A DNA stretch of 37,210 nucleotides from an uncultured Bacteroidales bacterium (GTDB lineage Bacteria > Bacteroidota > Bacteroidia > Bacteroidales > Muribaculaceae): contig USHH01000001.1 in NCBI GenBank assembly GCA_900554345.1, positions 1 through 37,210 of the forward strand, in the 5' to 3' direction. Within the stretch, counting starts at the first letter, position 1, and each line of letters starts with the position of its first letter. Shown in pieces: positions 24,856 through 33,136 of this stretch. The translations under genes were made by a program, and so were the position numbers. The notes under the pieces were generated by a model that was given only the letters and a program-made list of their open reading frames with translations, ran no database searches and had not been told where the DNA came from.

Positions 24856-24904
24856 GTGGCTGATATCCAGCCAACAGCCCGTAGCGTGCCTGAAACGTTG
24901 CAAC

Positions 24905-24921
24905 CCCCGGCGCCCCCGGGG
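24905..24921. terminator. GC-rich hairpin before the ter promoter
   Basis: CCCCGG (24905-24910) pairs with CCGGGG (24916-24921). It may end transcription of the macrodomain-like gene; there is no T tract. Confidence 0.4.
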
Positions 24922-24974
24922 ACGCGATTCCGTCTGAAATATTACAGAATTTAGACAGAGGGATGTATATTCAC

Positions 24975-24982
24975 TAATTTTG
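24975..24982 (+). promoter_or_regulatory. Promoter (-7) of the Ter operon
   Basis: TAATTTTG matches the -7 consensus, with TTAG/TTTA (24950-24954) at the -33 distance, one mismatch from TTTG. Predicted transcription start near 24987, leader about 33 nt. All genes to the calcium ATPase may be read from here. Confidence 0.65.
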
Positions 24983-25019
24983 TATCAAATAAAAACAACT
25001 CCAAACAATTAAAGACAAT

Positions 25020-25580
25020 ATGGCTATCAATCTTCAGAAAGGACAGCGCATCGAGATCGGACTCGAGAAAGTGGGAGTCGGTCTCGGCTGGGACCCCAAC
25101 ACGAGCACGGGGTTTGACTTCGACCTCGACGCCTCGGCTTTTATGCTGGGCGAGAACAAGAAGCTTCCCCTCGACGAGTTCTTCGTCTTCTACAACAACC
25201 CCGTCTCTCCCGACAAGGCCGTGGAGTCGAGCGGCGACGACCGCACCGGCGGCAACAGCGACGGCGGCGACGACGAGACCATCACCGTCGACCTCCCGAA
25301 GGTGGATCCCCGCATCCAGGAGATCGTCTTCACGGTGACCATCCACGAGGCCGGGGAGCGCAGGCAGAACTTTGGCCAGGTCCACAACTCCTACATCCGC
25401 ATCTACAACGCCCTCACCAACGAGGAGATTGCCAAGTATGACCTCGACGAGGACTTCTCGATCGAGACGGCGGTGGAGTTCGGACGCCTCTACAGGCGCG
25501 GCGGCCAGTGGAAATTCGAGGCCATGGGCTACGGCTACAAGGGCGGCCTCCAGTTTTTTGTAGACAAATACGTAGGTTGA
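25020..25580 (+). CDS. terD: TerD-family protein 1
   Basis: A 186-residue TerD-domain protein. It begins with INLQKGQRIEI and has the calcium-site segment FDFDLDASAFML (about residues 36-47) plus FYNNPVSPD, SGDDRTGG and the acid-rich DGGDDETITVDL. The late LGRLYRRGGQWKFEAMG-type segment (here EFGRLYRRGGQWKFEA) and YGYKGGLQFFVDKY complete the domain. TerD proteins bind calcium and act in tellurite, colicin and phage tolerance and general stress, probably as scaffold at the inner membrane. It lies 2 nt before a second TerD gene. Confidence 0.92.
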   Translation: MAINLQKGQRIEIGLEKVGVGLGWDPNTSTGFDFDLDASAFMLGENKKLPLDEFFVFYNNPVSPDKAVESSGDDRTGGNSDGGDDETITVDLPKVDPRIQEIVFTVTIHEAGERRQNFGQVHNSYIRIYNALTNEEIAKYDLDEDFSIETAVEFGRLYRRGGQWKFEAMGYGYKGGLQFFVDKYVG

Positions 25581-25582
25581 CC

Positions 25583-26245
25583 ATGGCTATACGACTTGAA
25601 AAAGGGCAGCGCATCAACCTTGAGAAGAGCAACGGCTCGAAGCTCACCGAGTTCTGCGTGGGCTGCAACTGGGGCGCGATAGTCTCCGGCGGCTTCCTCG
25701 GATTCGGCAAATCGGTGCACGACGTAGACCTCGACCTCTCATGCGTGATGCTCGACGCCGACGGCAAGCTTGTCGACCATATATATTCGCCGCTCTACCG
25801 CCGCGAGTTTCTCGGCCGGTACGGCATGCCTCCCGGCAAGGTGGACTCCAGCGACTACGCGCTCCACCACAGCGGCGACGACCGCAAGGGCGACCAGGCC
25901 GGCGATGACGGCCTCGACAACGAGATCATCACGGTAGACCTCAACCGGGTCAGCCCGAACGTCGACCGGATCTTCTTCTTCCTCAACAACTGCGGCAAGG
26001 AGGATTTCTCGCAGATCCCCTACGCCTCGATACGCATGTATGAGGGCACTCCGCAGAGGGTGAAGGAGGTGTTCGCGTCATACGATGTAGCGGCCGAGCC
26101 CCGGTTTCGCGGCATGACCGCGCTGGTAATGGGCAAGCTCTACCGCCGCAACGGCGAGTGGCGCTTCTCGGCAATCGGCGACGCCTATCCCGACCCCAAC
26201 CTCTGCGAGACGATAAAACGAATAGTAACCAATTACGCGAAATAA
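25583..26245 (+). CDS. terD: TerD-family protein 2
   Basis: A 220-residue paralog of the preceding gene, started at ATG 25583 (MAIRLEKGQRINLEKSNGSK); upstream in-frame codons lie inside the first TerD gene. It keeps DVDLDLSCVMLDADGKL, the HHSGDDRKGDQAGDDGLDNE acid loop and VMGKLYRRNGEWRFSAIGDA. A segment GCNWGAIVSGGFLGFGKSV near residues 22-40 is glycine-rich, as in TerZ/TerE-like members. Duplication of TerD domains within an operon is normal and suggests hetero-oligomers. The spacing to the next gene is 2 nt. Confidence 0.9.
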   Translation: MAIRLEKGQRINLEKSNGSKLTEFCVGCNWGAIVSGGFLGFGKSVHDVDLDLSCVMLDADGKLVDHIYSPLYRREFLGRYGMPPGKVDSSDYALHHSGDDRKGDQAGDDGLDNEIITVDLNRVSPNVDRIFFFLNNCGKEDFSQIPYASIRMYEGTPQRVKEVFASYDVAAEPRFRGMTALVMGKLYRRNGEWRFSAIGDAYPDPNLCETIKRIVTNYAK

Positions 26246-26247
26246 CA

Positions 26248-26886
26248 ATGAGAAGACTACCCGTATATCTTCTGCTCGACTGCTCCGGCTCCATGTTCGG
26301 CGAGCCGATAGAGGCAGTGAAGAACGGTGTGCAGGTGCTGGTCTCCACCCTGCGCCAGGACCCCTACGCCCTCGAGACCGCCTACCTCAGCATCATCACC
26401 TTCGACAGCAACGCCCGGCAGGTGACCCCGCTCACGGAGCTCTCCGCCTTCCAGCAGCCGTCTATCCAGGCCAACGGCTGCACGGCCCTCGGCGAGGCGC
26501 TGGCCCTTCTGGCCCAGAAGGCCGACCAGGAGGTGACCAAGACCACTCCCGAGAAGAAGGGCGACTGGAAGCCGCTCGTCTTCATCATGACCGACGGCGA
26601 GCCCACCGACGACCTCAACAAGGGCCTGGCGGAGTTCAGGAAGCGCAAGTGGGGCATGGTGGTGGCCTGCGCGGCCGGCGCCGGCGCCAACACCGACACA
26701 CTGAAGAAGATCACCGAGTGCGTGGTCTCGCTCGACACCGCCGACAGCGCCACCATCAAGGCGTTCTTCAAATGGGTGTCGGCCTCCGTCAGCTCCGGCA
26801 GCATGAAGGTGGAGGAGACAGGCACGGAAGCCAACTCCCTCAGCGAGCTTCCGCCGCCACCCCCTGAGGTGAACATCGTGGTGTGA
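26248..26886 (+). CDS. terY: TerY-family VWA protein 1
   Basis: A 212-residue VWA protein of the TerY type, started at ATG 26248 (MRRLPVYLLLDCSGSM). The MIDAS residues are present: DCSGS, the threonine of NGCTALGEAL and the aspartate of IMTDGEPTDDL. The C-terminus ends in a proline-rich PPPPPEVNIVV tail, which may dock onto a partner. TerY together with the PP2C and kinase genes downstream forms the TerY-P signalling triad described for Ter operons. It is followed after 16 nt by a close paralog with the same kind of tail. Confidence 0.9.
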   Translation: MRRLPVYLLLDCSGSMFGEPIEAVKNGVQVLVSTLRQDPYALETAYLSIITFDSNARQVTPLTELSAFQQPSIQANGCTALGEALALLAQKADQEVTKTTPEKKGDWKPLVFIMTDGEPTDDLNKGLAEFRKRKWGMVVACAAGAGANTDTLKKITECVVSLDTADSATIKAFFKWVSASVSSGSMKVEETGTEANSLSELPPPPPEVNIVV

Positions 26887-26902
26887 CGTATATGGATAAG
26901 CA

Positions 26903-27538
26903 ATGAGACGTCTACCCGTATATCTTCTCATCGACACCTCCGGCTCCATGCGCGGCGAGCCGATCGAATCGGTCAAGGTGGGGCTCGAGGCCATGGTCTC
27001 GAGCCTCCGCCAGGACCCTTTCGCCCTGGAGTCGGTGTGTATCAGCATCATCACCTTCGACCGCGAGGTGAGGCAGATCCTTCCCCTCACGCCGCTTGAC
27101 GAGCTCCAGCTCCCCGAGATCACGACGCCGGAGAGCGGCCCGACTCACACGGGGCAGGCCCTGAAGCTCCTCTGCGAGAAGGTCGATGCCGAGGTACGCC
27201 GGAGCACTCCCGAGCAGAAGGGCGACTGGATGCCGCTGCTCTTCCTCATGACCGACGGAAAGCCCTCCGACAGCCAGCTCTACATGGAGATGGTGCCGGA
27301 GGTGAAGAAGCGCCGCTTCGCCGCCGTGGTGGCATGCGCGGCGGGAATGAGCGCGAAGACGGAGCCGCTCAAGGAACTCACCGACGAGGTCTACGCCCTC
27401 GACACCATCGACAGCGCGGGGTTCAGGAAGTTTTTCAAATGGGTGTCCGACTCCATCGGAGTGGGCAACCGCAGCATCGGCGCCACCGAAGACCTCGTGC
27501 TCCCGCCGCCTCCGGCCGAGGTGAATGTCATTATCTAA
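26903..27538 (+). CDS. terY: TerY-family VWA protein 2
   Basis: A 211-residue paralog of the previous protein. It opens RRLPVYLLIDTSGSMRGEPI, with MIDAS parts DTSGS, the threonine region SGPTHTGQAL and LMTDGKPSDS. It also ends in a proline-rich tail (LPPPPAEVNVII). The DNA around both starts is very similar, showing a tandem duplication. Two VWA proteins could form a heteromeric adaptor between TerD proteins and the kinase/phosphatase. Confidence 0.9.
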   Translation: MRRLPVYLLIDTSGSMRGEPIESVKVGLEAMVSSLRQDPFALESVCISIITFDREVRQILPLTPLDELQLPEITTPESGPTHTGQALKLLCEKVDAEVRRSTPEQKGDWMPLLFLMTDGKPSDSQLYMEMVPEVKKRRFAAVVACAAGMSAKTEPLKELTDEVYALDTIDSAGFRKFFKWVSDSIGVGNRSIGATEDLVLPPPPAEVNVII

Positions 27539-27543
27539 TCAGT

Positions 27544-27617
27544 GATTAAAGATTAAAGATAAAAGATTAATGCTCATGGGGGAAACCCTTGACAACCGTC
27601 TCATTTAATCTTTAATC
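27544..27617. repeat. AT-rich inverted repeat element between terY2 and AIM24
   Basis: GATTAAAGATTAAA (27544-27557) is the perfect inverse of 27604-27617, around a 46-nt loop. Further ATTAAAGA-like and TCAATC-like copies flank it. It contrasts with the GC-rich operon and looks like a short dispersed repeat. Confidence 0.55.
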
Positions 27618-27640
27618 TTCAATCATCAATCTTTATTACC

Positions 27641-28279
27641 GTGAACTGTAAACTTGTAGGTCAATTTGTCCAGTATCTGGAAGTGACGCTGATGCCCGGC
27701 GAGGATTTCTATGCCGAGCGCGGGTCGCTGATATATCTCGAGGCCGGCATCGAGAAGGAGTCGAGTCTCAACGGCTCCGGTCTGGGACGCATACTCGGCG
27801 CAACCCTCTCCGGAGAGTCGATCTTCATCCTGCGTCTCTTCAACGTCAGCAATGTGCCGCGCAAGGCGGTGGTGGGAAGCCGCTACGGCATGCTCCCCGT
27901 GAAGATCAACGGAGAGACCATGATATGCCACCGCGGCGTGTATGTGGGCTCCAACAACCGCGTCAACGTCACCACCAAGCTCTCGATCTCCGGCCTCACC
28001 GGCGGCATGGGGCTCCTGCTCCAGAAAATCCAGGGGAGCTCCACCGTCTTCCTCGACACTAAGGGCACTCCCATCACCATCAATCTCAGCCAGGGCGAGA
28101 CCATCGAGGTGGATGAAGACCATATCATCGCGCTGCTCAACATCGCCGACTGGCAGATGCAGTCAAACTGGTCGCTCGGAAATCTGATCGGCGGCGAGGG
28201 CCTGAGCATGATGAGGATCACAGGCCCGGGCACCGTCTATCTCTCGCCCAGCAAGTTCCTCCCCGCGGCAGCTCAATAA
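27641..28279 (+). CDS. AIM24 family protein
   Basis: A 212-residue protein of the AIM24 (TIGR00266/DUF124) family, a beta-sandwich fold rich in glycine. Characteristic phrases are LEVTLMPGEDFYAERGSLIYLEAGI, LSGESIFILRLFN, GTVYLSPSKF near the end and RGVYVGSNNRV in the middle. The start is a GTG at 27641 after an AT-rich leader. The family often accompanies TerD and TerY genes; its biochemical role is unknown. It is 12 nt upstream of the PP2C gene. Confidence 0.82.
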   Translation: MNCKLVGQFVQYLEVTLMPGEDFYAERGSLIYLEAGIEKESSLNGSGLGRILGATLSGESIFILRLFNVSNVPRKAVVGSRYGMLPVKINGETMICHRGVYVGSNNRVNVTTKLSISGLTGGMGLLLQKIQGSSTVFLDTKGTPITINLSQGETIEVDEDHIIALLNIADWQMQSNWSLGNLIGGEGLSMMRITGPGTVYLSPSKFLPAAAQ

Positions 28280-28291
28280 TAACTTCGGGAT

Positions 28292-29737
28292 ATGGACAGA
28301 AGAGACAGACTGGCCTCACGCCACAGCAACACCGTAGCCGGACTCAACGAGACGGCGAGAATGCTCCGGAGGGCGATGCTCTCCGCCGGAATGCCCCGCT
28401 CCGAGCAGGAAGCCTTTCTCGACTGGGCGGTAGGCTCACTGTGGAACACATTCAAACAGCAACGTATGAACCAGCGAACAGCGATAGAAGACGAGATACG
28501 CGGCCTCGGGCTGCGCTTCCCCAACGGGACGGTGAAGAAAGACTATTCCGTGCATTTCGAGCTTCCTGTCGGCAGGATCTCCGATGTGGAGATCGACGGC
28601 GCGGAGGAGCTCGGCCTTCTCCTCGCCGTGGGCGACGACGGGAAATGCTCCCTCAGCGGAAGGCCCCGGAAGGCCGGCGACTTCACCCTGACACTGCGCT
28701 ACACGACTGTGGAGGGGGAGCCCGCCTCGGAGCTTCCGATTCCCGTGGCGTTCAATCCGGATCCGAGAGACCTCTGGAAGAACATACCCACCGACCCTGA
28801 AATCCCTTACTACAAGCCCGACAGCGAGACCCGCTACCTGAAGGTGGAGGCCCGTGACGGGGGGGTGAGGAAGGATATCGTGGCGGCGAGCCAGCGCGGC
28901 AGAAGCCACGCCCAGGAGGGGAAGGCACGCGACGACCATTTCAGCCTATACCATTGCGACGCCTCCGACTGGTATATCATCGCGGTGGCCGACGGAGCCG
29001 GGAGCGCCCGCTATTCCCGCAAGGGCTCCGAGGCGGCATGCCGGGCGGCGGTAGACCACTGCAAGGCCCTTCTGCTCGACAATCCCGCTTTCGAGAGCGC
29101 CATCAGGGAGTATCAGGCCGACCGGGACAGCCGGGAGAAGCGCACGGCCCTCACGCGCCACGTGATAGATATAGTCTACAATGGAGCGATGAAGGCCCAC
29201 GAGGCCGTCAAGAAGGTGGCGGAGGCCAACGAGGGGGCGAAGCTCAAGGACTTCGCCACCACGCTGATGTTCGCCGTCTGCAAGAAATACGACTTCGGAT
29301 GGTTTGTGGCCTCCTTCTGGGTGGGCGACGGCGCCGTGTGCCTCTACGACGAGCGGAGCAAGACCGTAAAGCTTCTCGGCACGCCCGACGAGGGGGAGTT
29401 CTCAGGGCAGACGCGCTTCCTGACGATGCCTGAGATCTTCAGGGACCCCGAGGCCGTGGCCAAAAGGCTCCGTATGGCCATCGTGCCTGACTTCACGGCG
29501 CTTTTCCTGATGACCGACGGCGTGTCTGACCCCATGTTCGAGACCGACCGCAACCTCAACGACTACACGAAGTGGGAGGAGTTTTACGCCCGCCTCAGGG
29601 GTGGATTCCCCGACGACGGGATAGGGGGCGTGGATCTATCCGACGACAACGAGGAGGCGAAGGACCAGCTGCTCCGCTGGCTCGATTTCTGGAGCCCCGG
29701 CAATCACGACGACCGCACTATAGCAATACTCTATTAA
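28292..29737 (+). CDS. PP2C-type protein phosphatase of the TerY-P triad
   Basis: A 481-residue cytosolic protein. The N-terminal about 80 residues are helical (RRAMLSAGMPRSEQEAFLDW), then comes a beta-rich, Ig-like stretch (about 85-160: VHFELPVGRISDVEIDG). The PP2C phosphatase domain spans about 195-481, with metal ligands in ARDDHFSLYHC, IAVADGAGSARYSRKGSEAA, the late LFLMTDGVSDPMFET and NHDDRTIAILY. It would remove phosphates placed by the kinase encoded 4 nt downstream. VWA, PP2C and kinase together are the TerY-P triad. Confidence 0.87.
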   Translation: MDRRDRLASRHSNTVAGLNETARMLRRAMLSAGMPRSEQEAFLDWAVGSLWNTFKQQRMNQRTAIEDEIRGLGLRFPNGTVKKDYSVHFELPVGRISDVEIDGAEELGLLLAVGDDGKCSLSGRPRKAGDFTLTLRYTTVEGEPASELPIPVAFNPDPRDLWKNIPTDPEIPYYKPDSETRYLKVEARDGGVRKDIVAASQRGRSHAQEGKARDDHFSLYHCDASDWYIIAVADGAGSARYSRKGSEAACRAAVDHCKALLLDNPAFESAIREYQADRDSREKRTALTRHVIDIVYNGAMKAHEAVKKVAEANEGAKLKDFATTLMFAVCKKYDFGWFVASFWVGDGAVCLYDERSKTVKLLGTPDEGEFSGQTRFLTMPEIFRDPEAVAKRLRMAIVPDFTALFLMTDGVSDPMFETDRNLNDYTKWEEFYARLRGGFPDDGIGGVDLSDDNEEAKDQLLRWLDFWSPGNHDDRTIAILY

Positions 29738-29741
29738 GCTT

Positions 29742-31223
29742 ATGGCAAAGACAATCAGACTCACAGCCACCGACGGCTCGACAGTGGAGTTTGTCGACGA
29801 GGTAATCGGCAGCGGCGCGATGAAGGACGTCTATTTCAGCCCCGACAAAAGCTATGTGGTGGGTTTCTTCCGCACTCCGCAGGACGCCAACGCCAAAGAC
29901 CGCCTTCAGAACATCGTGGGGAAATACCGCGAGAAGATCTTCGGCCAGGTGGGTGGCGACTACTGGGAAAACCTCTTCTGCTGGCCCACTAAGCTCGTGG
30001 AATGGAACGGACGCCTCGGCATCGTCTCCCCGGCCTATCAGAAGCACTTCTTCTTCCAGAACGGCAAATTCAAGGGACAGGAAAAACAAGGCAAATGGTT
30101 CGCCTCTGCGAAACTCAGGAATAAGTTTATAGAAGCCGACCAGAAGGGGACATGGCTCACACACTATCACATGTGTCTGCAGATAGCCCGCGCCGTGCGC
30201 AGGCTTCACGCCGCGGGACTGGCCCATTCCGACCTCTCCTACAAGAATGTGCTCGTCGACCCGATAAGCGGACGTGCCGCCGTGATCGACTGCGACGGGC
30301 TCGTGGTGCCCGGCAAGTATCCGCCCGACGTGGTGGGAACTCCCGATTTCATCGCTCCCGAGGTGCTCCAGACGCGCTCCCTCAAACTCGGCGACCCGGC
30401 AAAGAAGCTGCCGAGCATCCTCACCGACCGTCATGCCCTCGCCGTGCTCATCTACATGTATCTTCTCAACCGCCATCCGCTTCGCGGCGGCAAGGTCAAC
30501 GACCTCGACACGGCGCGTGACGAGGAGCTGTCGATGGGGGAGAAGGCCCTCTTCATAGAGCATCCTGCCGACACGAGCAACCGTCCCAAGATCGAGAATA
30601 TGGCTCCTTCCGAGCTCCCGCAGGGGGATGTCGCCAAGCGTCCCTACACCATCTGCGGCCCGTATCTCAAGGAGCTGTTCGACCGCGCCTTCATCGACGG
30701 ACTCCACGACCCGGTGAAGCGCCCCACGGCCGACGAATGGGAGAACGCCCTGGTCAAGACCACCGACCTGATGCAGCCCTGCCGGAATCCCGACTGCGAG
30801 GCCCACTGGTTTGTCTTCGACAACTCCACAAAGCCACGCTGCCCCTTCTGCGGAACGGTGTATCACGGACAGCTGCCGGTATTGAACCTCTATTACTCTC
30901 CGGCAAAAGGGAAGTTCCTTCCAGAGAACTACCGGCTGATGGTCTACGACAAGCAGTCGCTCTATATGTGGCACGTCAACCGTTTCGTCACTCCCAATGA
31001 GCGCACGAAGCCAGAAGACAGAAAGCCCGTGGGCGACTTCCATTTCCACAACGGCCGTTGGATTCTCATCAACCGGCGTCTTCCCGACATGTGGGACGTC
31101 ACGGAGCAGCCCAGACGCCAGATCAAGCCCGGCGAATACGTGGAGCTGACGGAGGGACGAAAGATACTTCTCTCCGGCGAGGACGGCGGACGTCTGATAG
31201 TGGTGCAACTCGTCAACAACTGA
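29742..31223 (+). CDS. TerY-P protein kinase with zinc ribbon
   Basis: A 493-residue Ser/Thr kinase-like protein. The kinase fold covers about residues 20-345: glycine loop VIGSGAMKDVYFS, catalytic loop HSDLSYKNVLVD (HSD replaces HRD), a metal-binding aspartate in VIDCDGL (DFG replaced by DCDG) and PDFIAPEVL (APE). After it comes a four-cysteine zinc ribbon (CRNPDC and RCPFCGTVY, about 346-373). The C-terminal about 100 residues are beta-rich (GDFHFHNGRWILINRRLPDM) and look FHA-like, which would bind phosphothreonine; that is tentative. It sits between the PP2C and TerB genes, 4 and 13 nt away. Confidence 0.87.
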   Translation: MAKTIRLTATDGSTVEFVDEVIGSGAMKDVYFSPDKSYVVGFFRTPQDANAKDRLQNIVGKYREKIFGQVGGDYWENLFCWPTKLVEWNGRLGIVSPAYQKHFFFQNGKFKGQEKQGKWFASAKLRNKFIEADQKGTWLTHYHMCLQIARAVRRLHAAGLAHSDLSYKNVLVDPISGRAAVIDCDGLVVPGKYPPDVVGTPDFIAPEVLQTRSLKLGDPAKKLPSILTDRHALAVLIYMYLLNRHPLRGGKVNDLDTARDEELSMGEKALFIEHPADTSNRPKIENMAPSELPQGDVAKRPYTICGPYLKELFDRAFIDGLHDPVKRPTADEWENALVKTTDLMQPCRNPDCEAHWFVFDNSTKPRCPFCGTVYHGQLPVLNLYYSPAKGKFLPENYRLMVYDKQSLYMWHVNRFVTPNERTKPEDRKPVGDFHFHNGRWILINRRLPDMWDVTEQPRRQIKPGEYVELTEGRKILLSGEDGGRLIVVQLVNN

Positions 31224-31236
31224 ATACCGAAAGACA

Positions 31237-32634
31237 ATGCACAAGGCTCATAAAGTAGCGATAGCGCGTATCTTCACCGACCTCATCAAGGCCGACCGCA
31301 TCGTAGACACAGGCGAGATGGAATGCTGGCGCCGGATCTGCGGCAAATACGCCATCGACCGCGACATCCGCATCGAGGCAGCCGAGGTGTCGCTGGCCGA
31401 CGCTTTGAACACGATATGCGGCTCGGGCGTCAGGGGACTGAAGGAAGACCTCCTCGGCGACTGCCGCGCCATGACGGTGAGCGACGGCTTCTGCGCCCAT
31501 TCCGAGGCCCTTCTGATGATAGCCCTCTCGGCTCTCCTTGACTCCGCGAGCCCGTTCCGCGGCGAGGTCTTCTCCATACCTAAGACCAATTTCAACATCG
31601 ACCTCGCCACGGCCCTTTATATAGAGAGCGACTTCGATCCTCAGACTAACGGGGCCATATGCGGCAGCTACCGCTCCATCTTCAAGGAGCTGCAGCTCGC
31701 CGGCTTCCATTTCGTGTATATCCCGAAGATCATCGACCATTACCGCAATACCGACCCCTCGCTCTTCAAGGATATCCTCTCCTTCCTGGCTCCGGCCATG
31801 AGCGCCGGAGGCATCGACAACACCTATGCCTCGCTGATGAGGATGACCACCGGCGTCTTCTGCAAGGACCTGCTCTGCAACAAATGCGGCATCACCGGGC
31901 TGCGCGACGCCATGCCCTCGCTCCTCATAAAGATCGGCAACAGCTTCGTGGGGGAGACCGTCTACGCCAATTACCTCAGGATCGATGTCGACGAAGACAT
32001 CACGGCCACCGTACAGACCTTCGTCGACCGGTTTTCCGACATGCTCAGCAGCGACGTCTTCATAGTCAGCGCCTCGGAAGAGCGCGACAACCAGTTTCAC
32101 TTCCACGGCTTCTACAAGCAGCTGCTCGACATCTTCCTCGTGCGCCGCAACATCAGGAGCGCCGTCCTCGTCAATCCCCGGAGGGAGGAGATCCTCTTTC
32201 CCGACATCGACTCCAGGGCGATGGGGCTCCACCGCCGCGAGAGGGCGCTCTACGCCCTGCTCCTCTGCTGCGGCAGCGACGGCATCAACTTCAGCGCCCC
32301 TGAGAAGGCCGACGCGTTCGGCCGCTACACGCGGCGCATGAAGAGGATTCAGGAGCGCTACCGCGTAATCTACGAGATGTTCGGGGGCGCCGGCGACTCC
32401 GCTCCCGACCTCGCGGTGCCCGAGATCAGGCGTCCGATCTTCAGCTGCCTCAGGCGCTCGCTGAAGAATCTACAGGGCCTCTACAACGCCGAGGACTATA
32501 ATATAACGAAACGCGGCAACGGCTCTTTCTCCGTCAACGTGGAGCCGGAGCTGGTGTGGGTGTCGCAGCCCGACAGCGGGAACCCCGTGCCGCTCCGCGA
32601 GTCGGAGATGTATCGGCGCTGGGCTTCCATATAA
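31237..32634 (+). CDS. TerB-domain protein
   Basis: A 465-residue protein with an N-terminal TerB-like helical domain (about 1-125) recognised by IARIFTDLIKADRIVDTGEMECW, including the acidic metal-binding pair D and E. The rest has no family I can name; it has mixed helices and strands, for example LLMIALSALLDSASPF and FHFHGFYKQLLDIFLVRRNIRSAVLVNP. TerB binds metal ions and membranes and links TerD and TerC-type proteins. Long TerB fusions of this kind are common next to TerY-P genes. It lies 52 nt before the SPFH-like gene. Confidence 0.75.
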   Translation: MHKAHKVAIARIFTDLIKADRIVDTGEMECWRRICGKYAIDRDIRIEAAEVSLADALNTICGSGVRGLKEDLLGDCRAMTVSDGFCAHSEALLMIALSALLDSASPFRGEVFSIPKTNFNIDLATALYIESDFDPQTNGAICGSYRSIFKELQLAGFHFVYIPKIIDHYRNTDPSLFKDILSFLAPAMSAGGIDNTYASLMRMTTGVFCKDLLCNKCGITGLRDAMPSLLIKIGNSFVGETVYANYLRIDVDEDITATVQTFVDRFSDMLSSDVFIVSASEERDNQFHFHGFYKQLLDIFLVRRNIRSAVLVNPRREEILFPDIDSRAMGLHRRERALYALLLCCGSDGINFSAPEKADAFGRYTRRMKRIQERYRVIYEMFGGAGDSAPDLAVPEIRRPIFSCLRRSLKNLQGLYNAEDYNITKRGNGSFSVNVEPELVWVSQPDSGNPVPLRESEMYRRWASI

Positions 32635-32686
32635 GATAAGTCGCGACATTGCAGACGATATGAATTAAACCAATAAAGCAAAACAT

Positions 32687-33115
32687 ATGTATAACAACAA
32701 CAACAGTGTCAACATCACCCCTAAGATCATAAAGGGAGCCCTCTGGGGCGTCGCCGCCATCGTCCTGCTGGTGGTGGCCATGGCCTTCATACGCCCATGG
32801 TACAACGTATGGAGCCAGGAGATGGAGGGGAAGGCCGAGTTTGCCAAGGCCGAGCAGAACCGCAAGATCAAGATCGAGGAGGCGAAGGCCAATCTCGAGG
32901 CCGAGAAGCTCAACGCCCAGGCCGAGATCGAGAGGGCCAAGGGAGCGGCCGAGGCAATCCGTATCGAGAACGGCAGCATAACCCCTACCTATATCCAGTA
33001 TCTATGGGTGCGCCAGCAGTCTGACCTCAGCGACAAGACAGTGATCTACGTGCCTACGGAGACCAACCTGCCGCTTCTCGAGTCGACACGCGCCCTTAAG
33101 ATTCCACAGGAATAA
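32687..33115 (+). CDS. Small membrane protein with SPFH/coiled-coil region
   Basis: A 142-residue protein with one membrane segment (ALWGVAAIVLLVVAMAFI, about 20-37) followed by a charged helical coiled coil rich in Ala, Glu and Lys (KAEQNRKIKIEEAKANLEAE, then EIERAKGAAEAIRIENGSI). The last part, YLWVRQQSDLSDKTVIYVPT, is the end of prohibitin/SPFH proteins. The SPFH core of about 150 residues between membrane segment and coiled coil is missing, so it is a minimal form. It could make membrane microdomains near the calcium pump. It is 21 nt from the ATPase gene. Confidence 0.7.
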   Translation: MYNNNNSVNITPKIIKGALWGVAAIVLLVVAMAFIRPWYNVWSQEMEGKAEFAKAEQNRKIKIEEAKANLEAEKLNAQAEIERAKGAAEAIRIENGSITPTYIQYLWVRQQSDLSDKTVIYVPTETNLPLLESTRALKIPQE

Positions 33116-33136
33116 TAACTATATTAACAGAAAGAT

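Noticed and set aside
24905..24921. A riboswitch upstream of the Ter operon
   Set aside because: Only a simple 6-bp GC hairpin upstream of the predicted start site is visible; it would not be in the mRNA leader.
29718..31244. A 508-codon minus-strand open frame opposite the kinase
   Set aside because: Exact shadow of the kinase gene, no recognisable motif.
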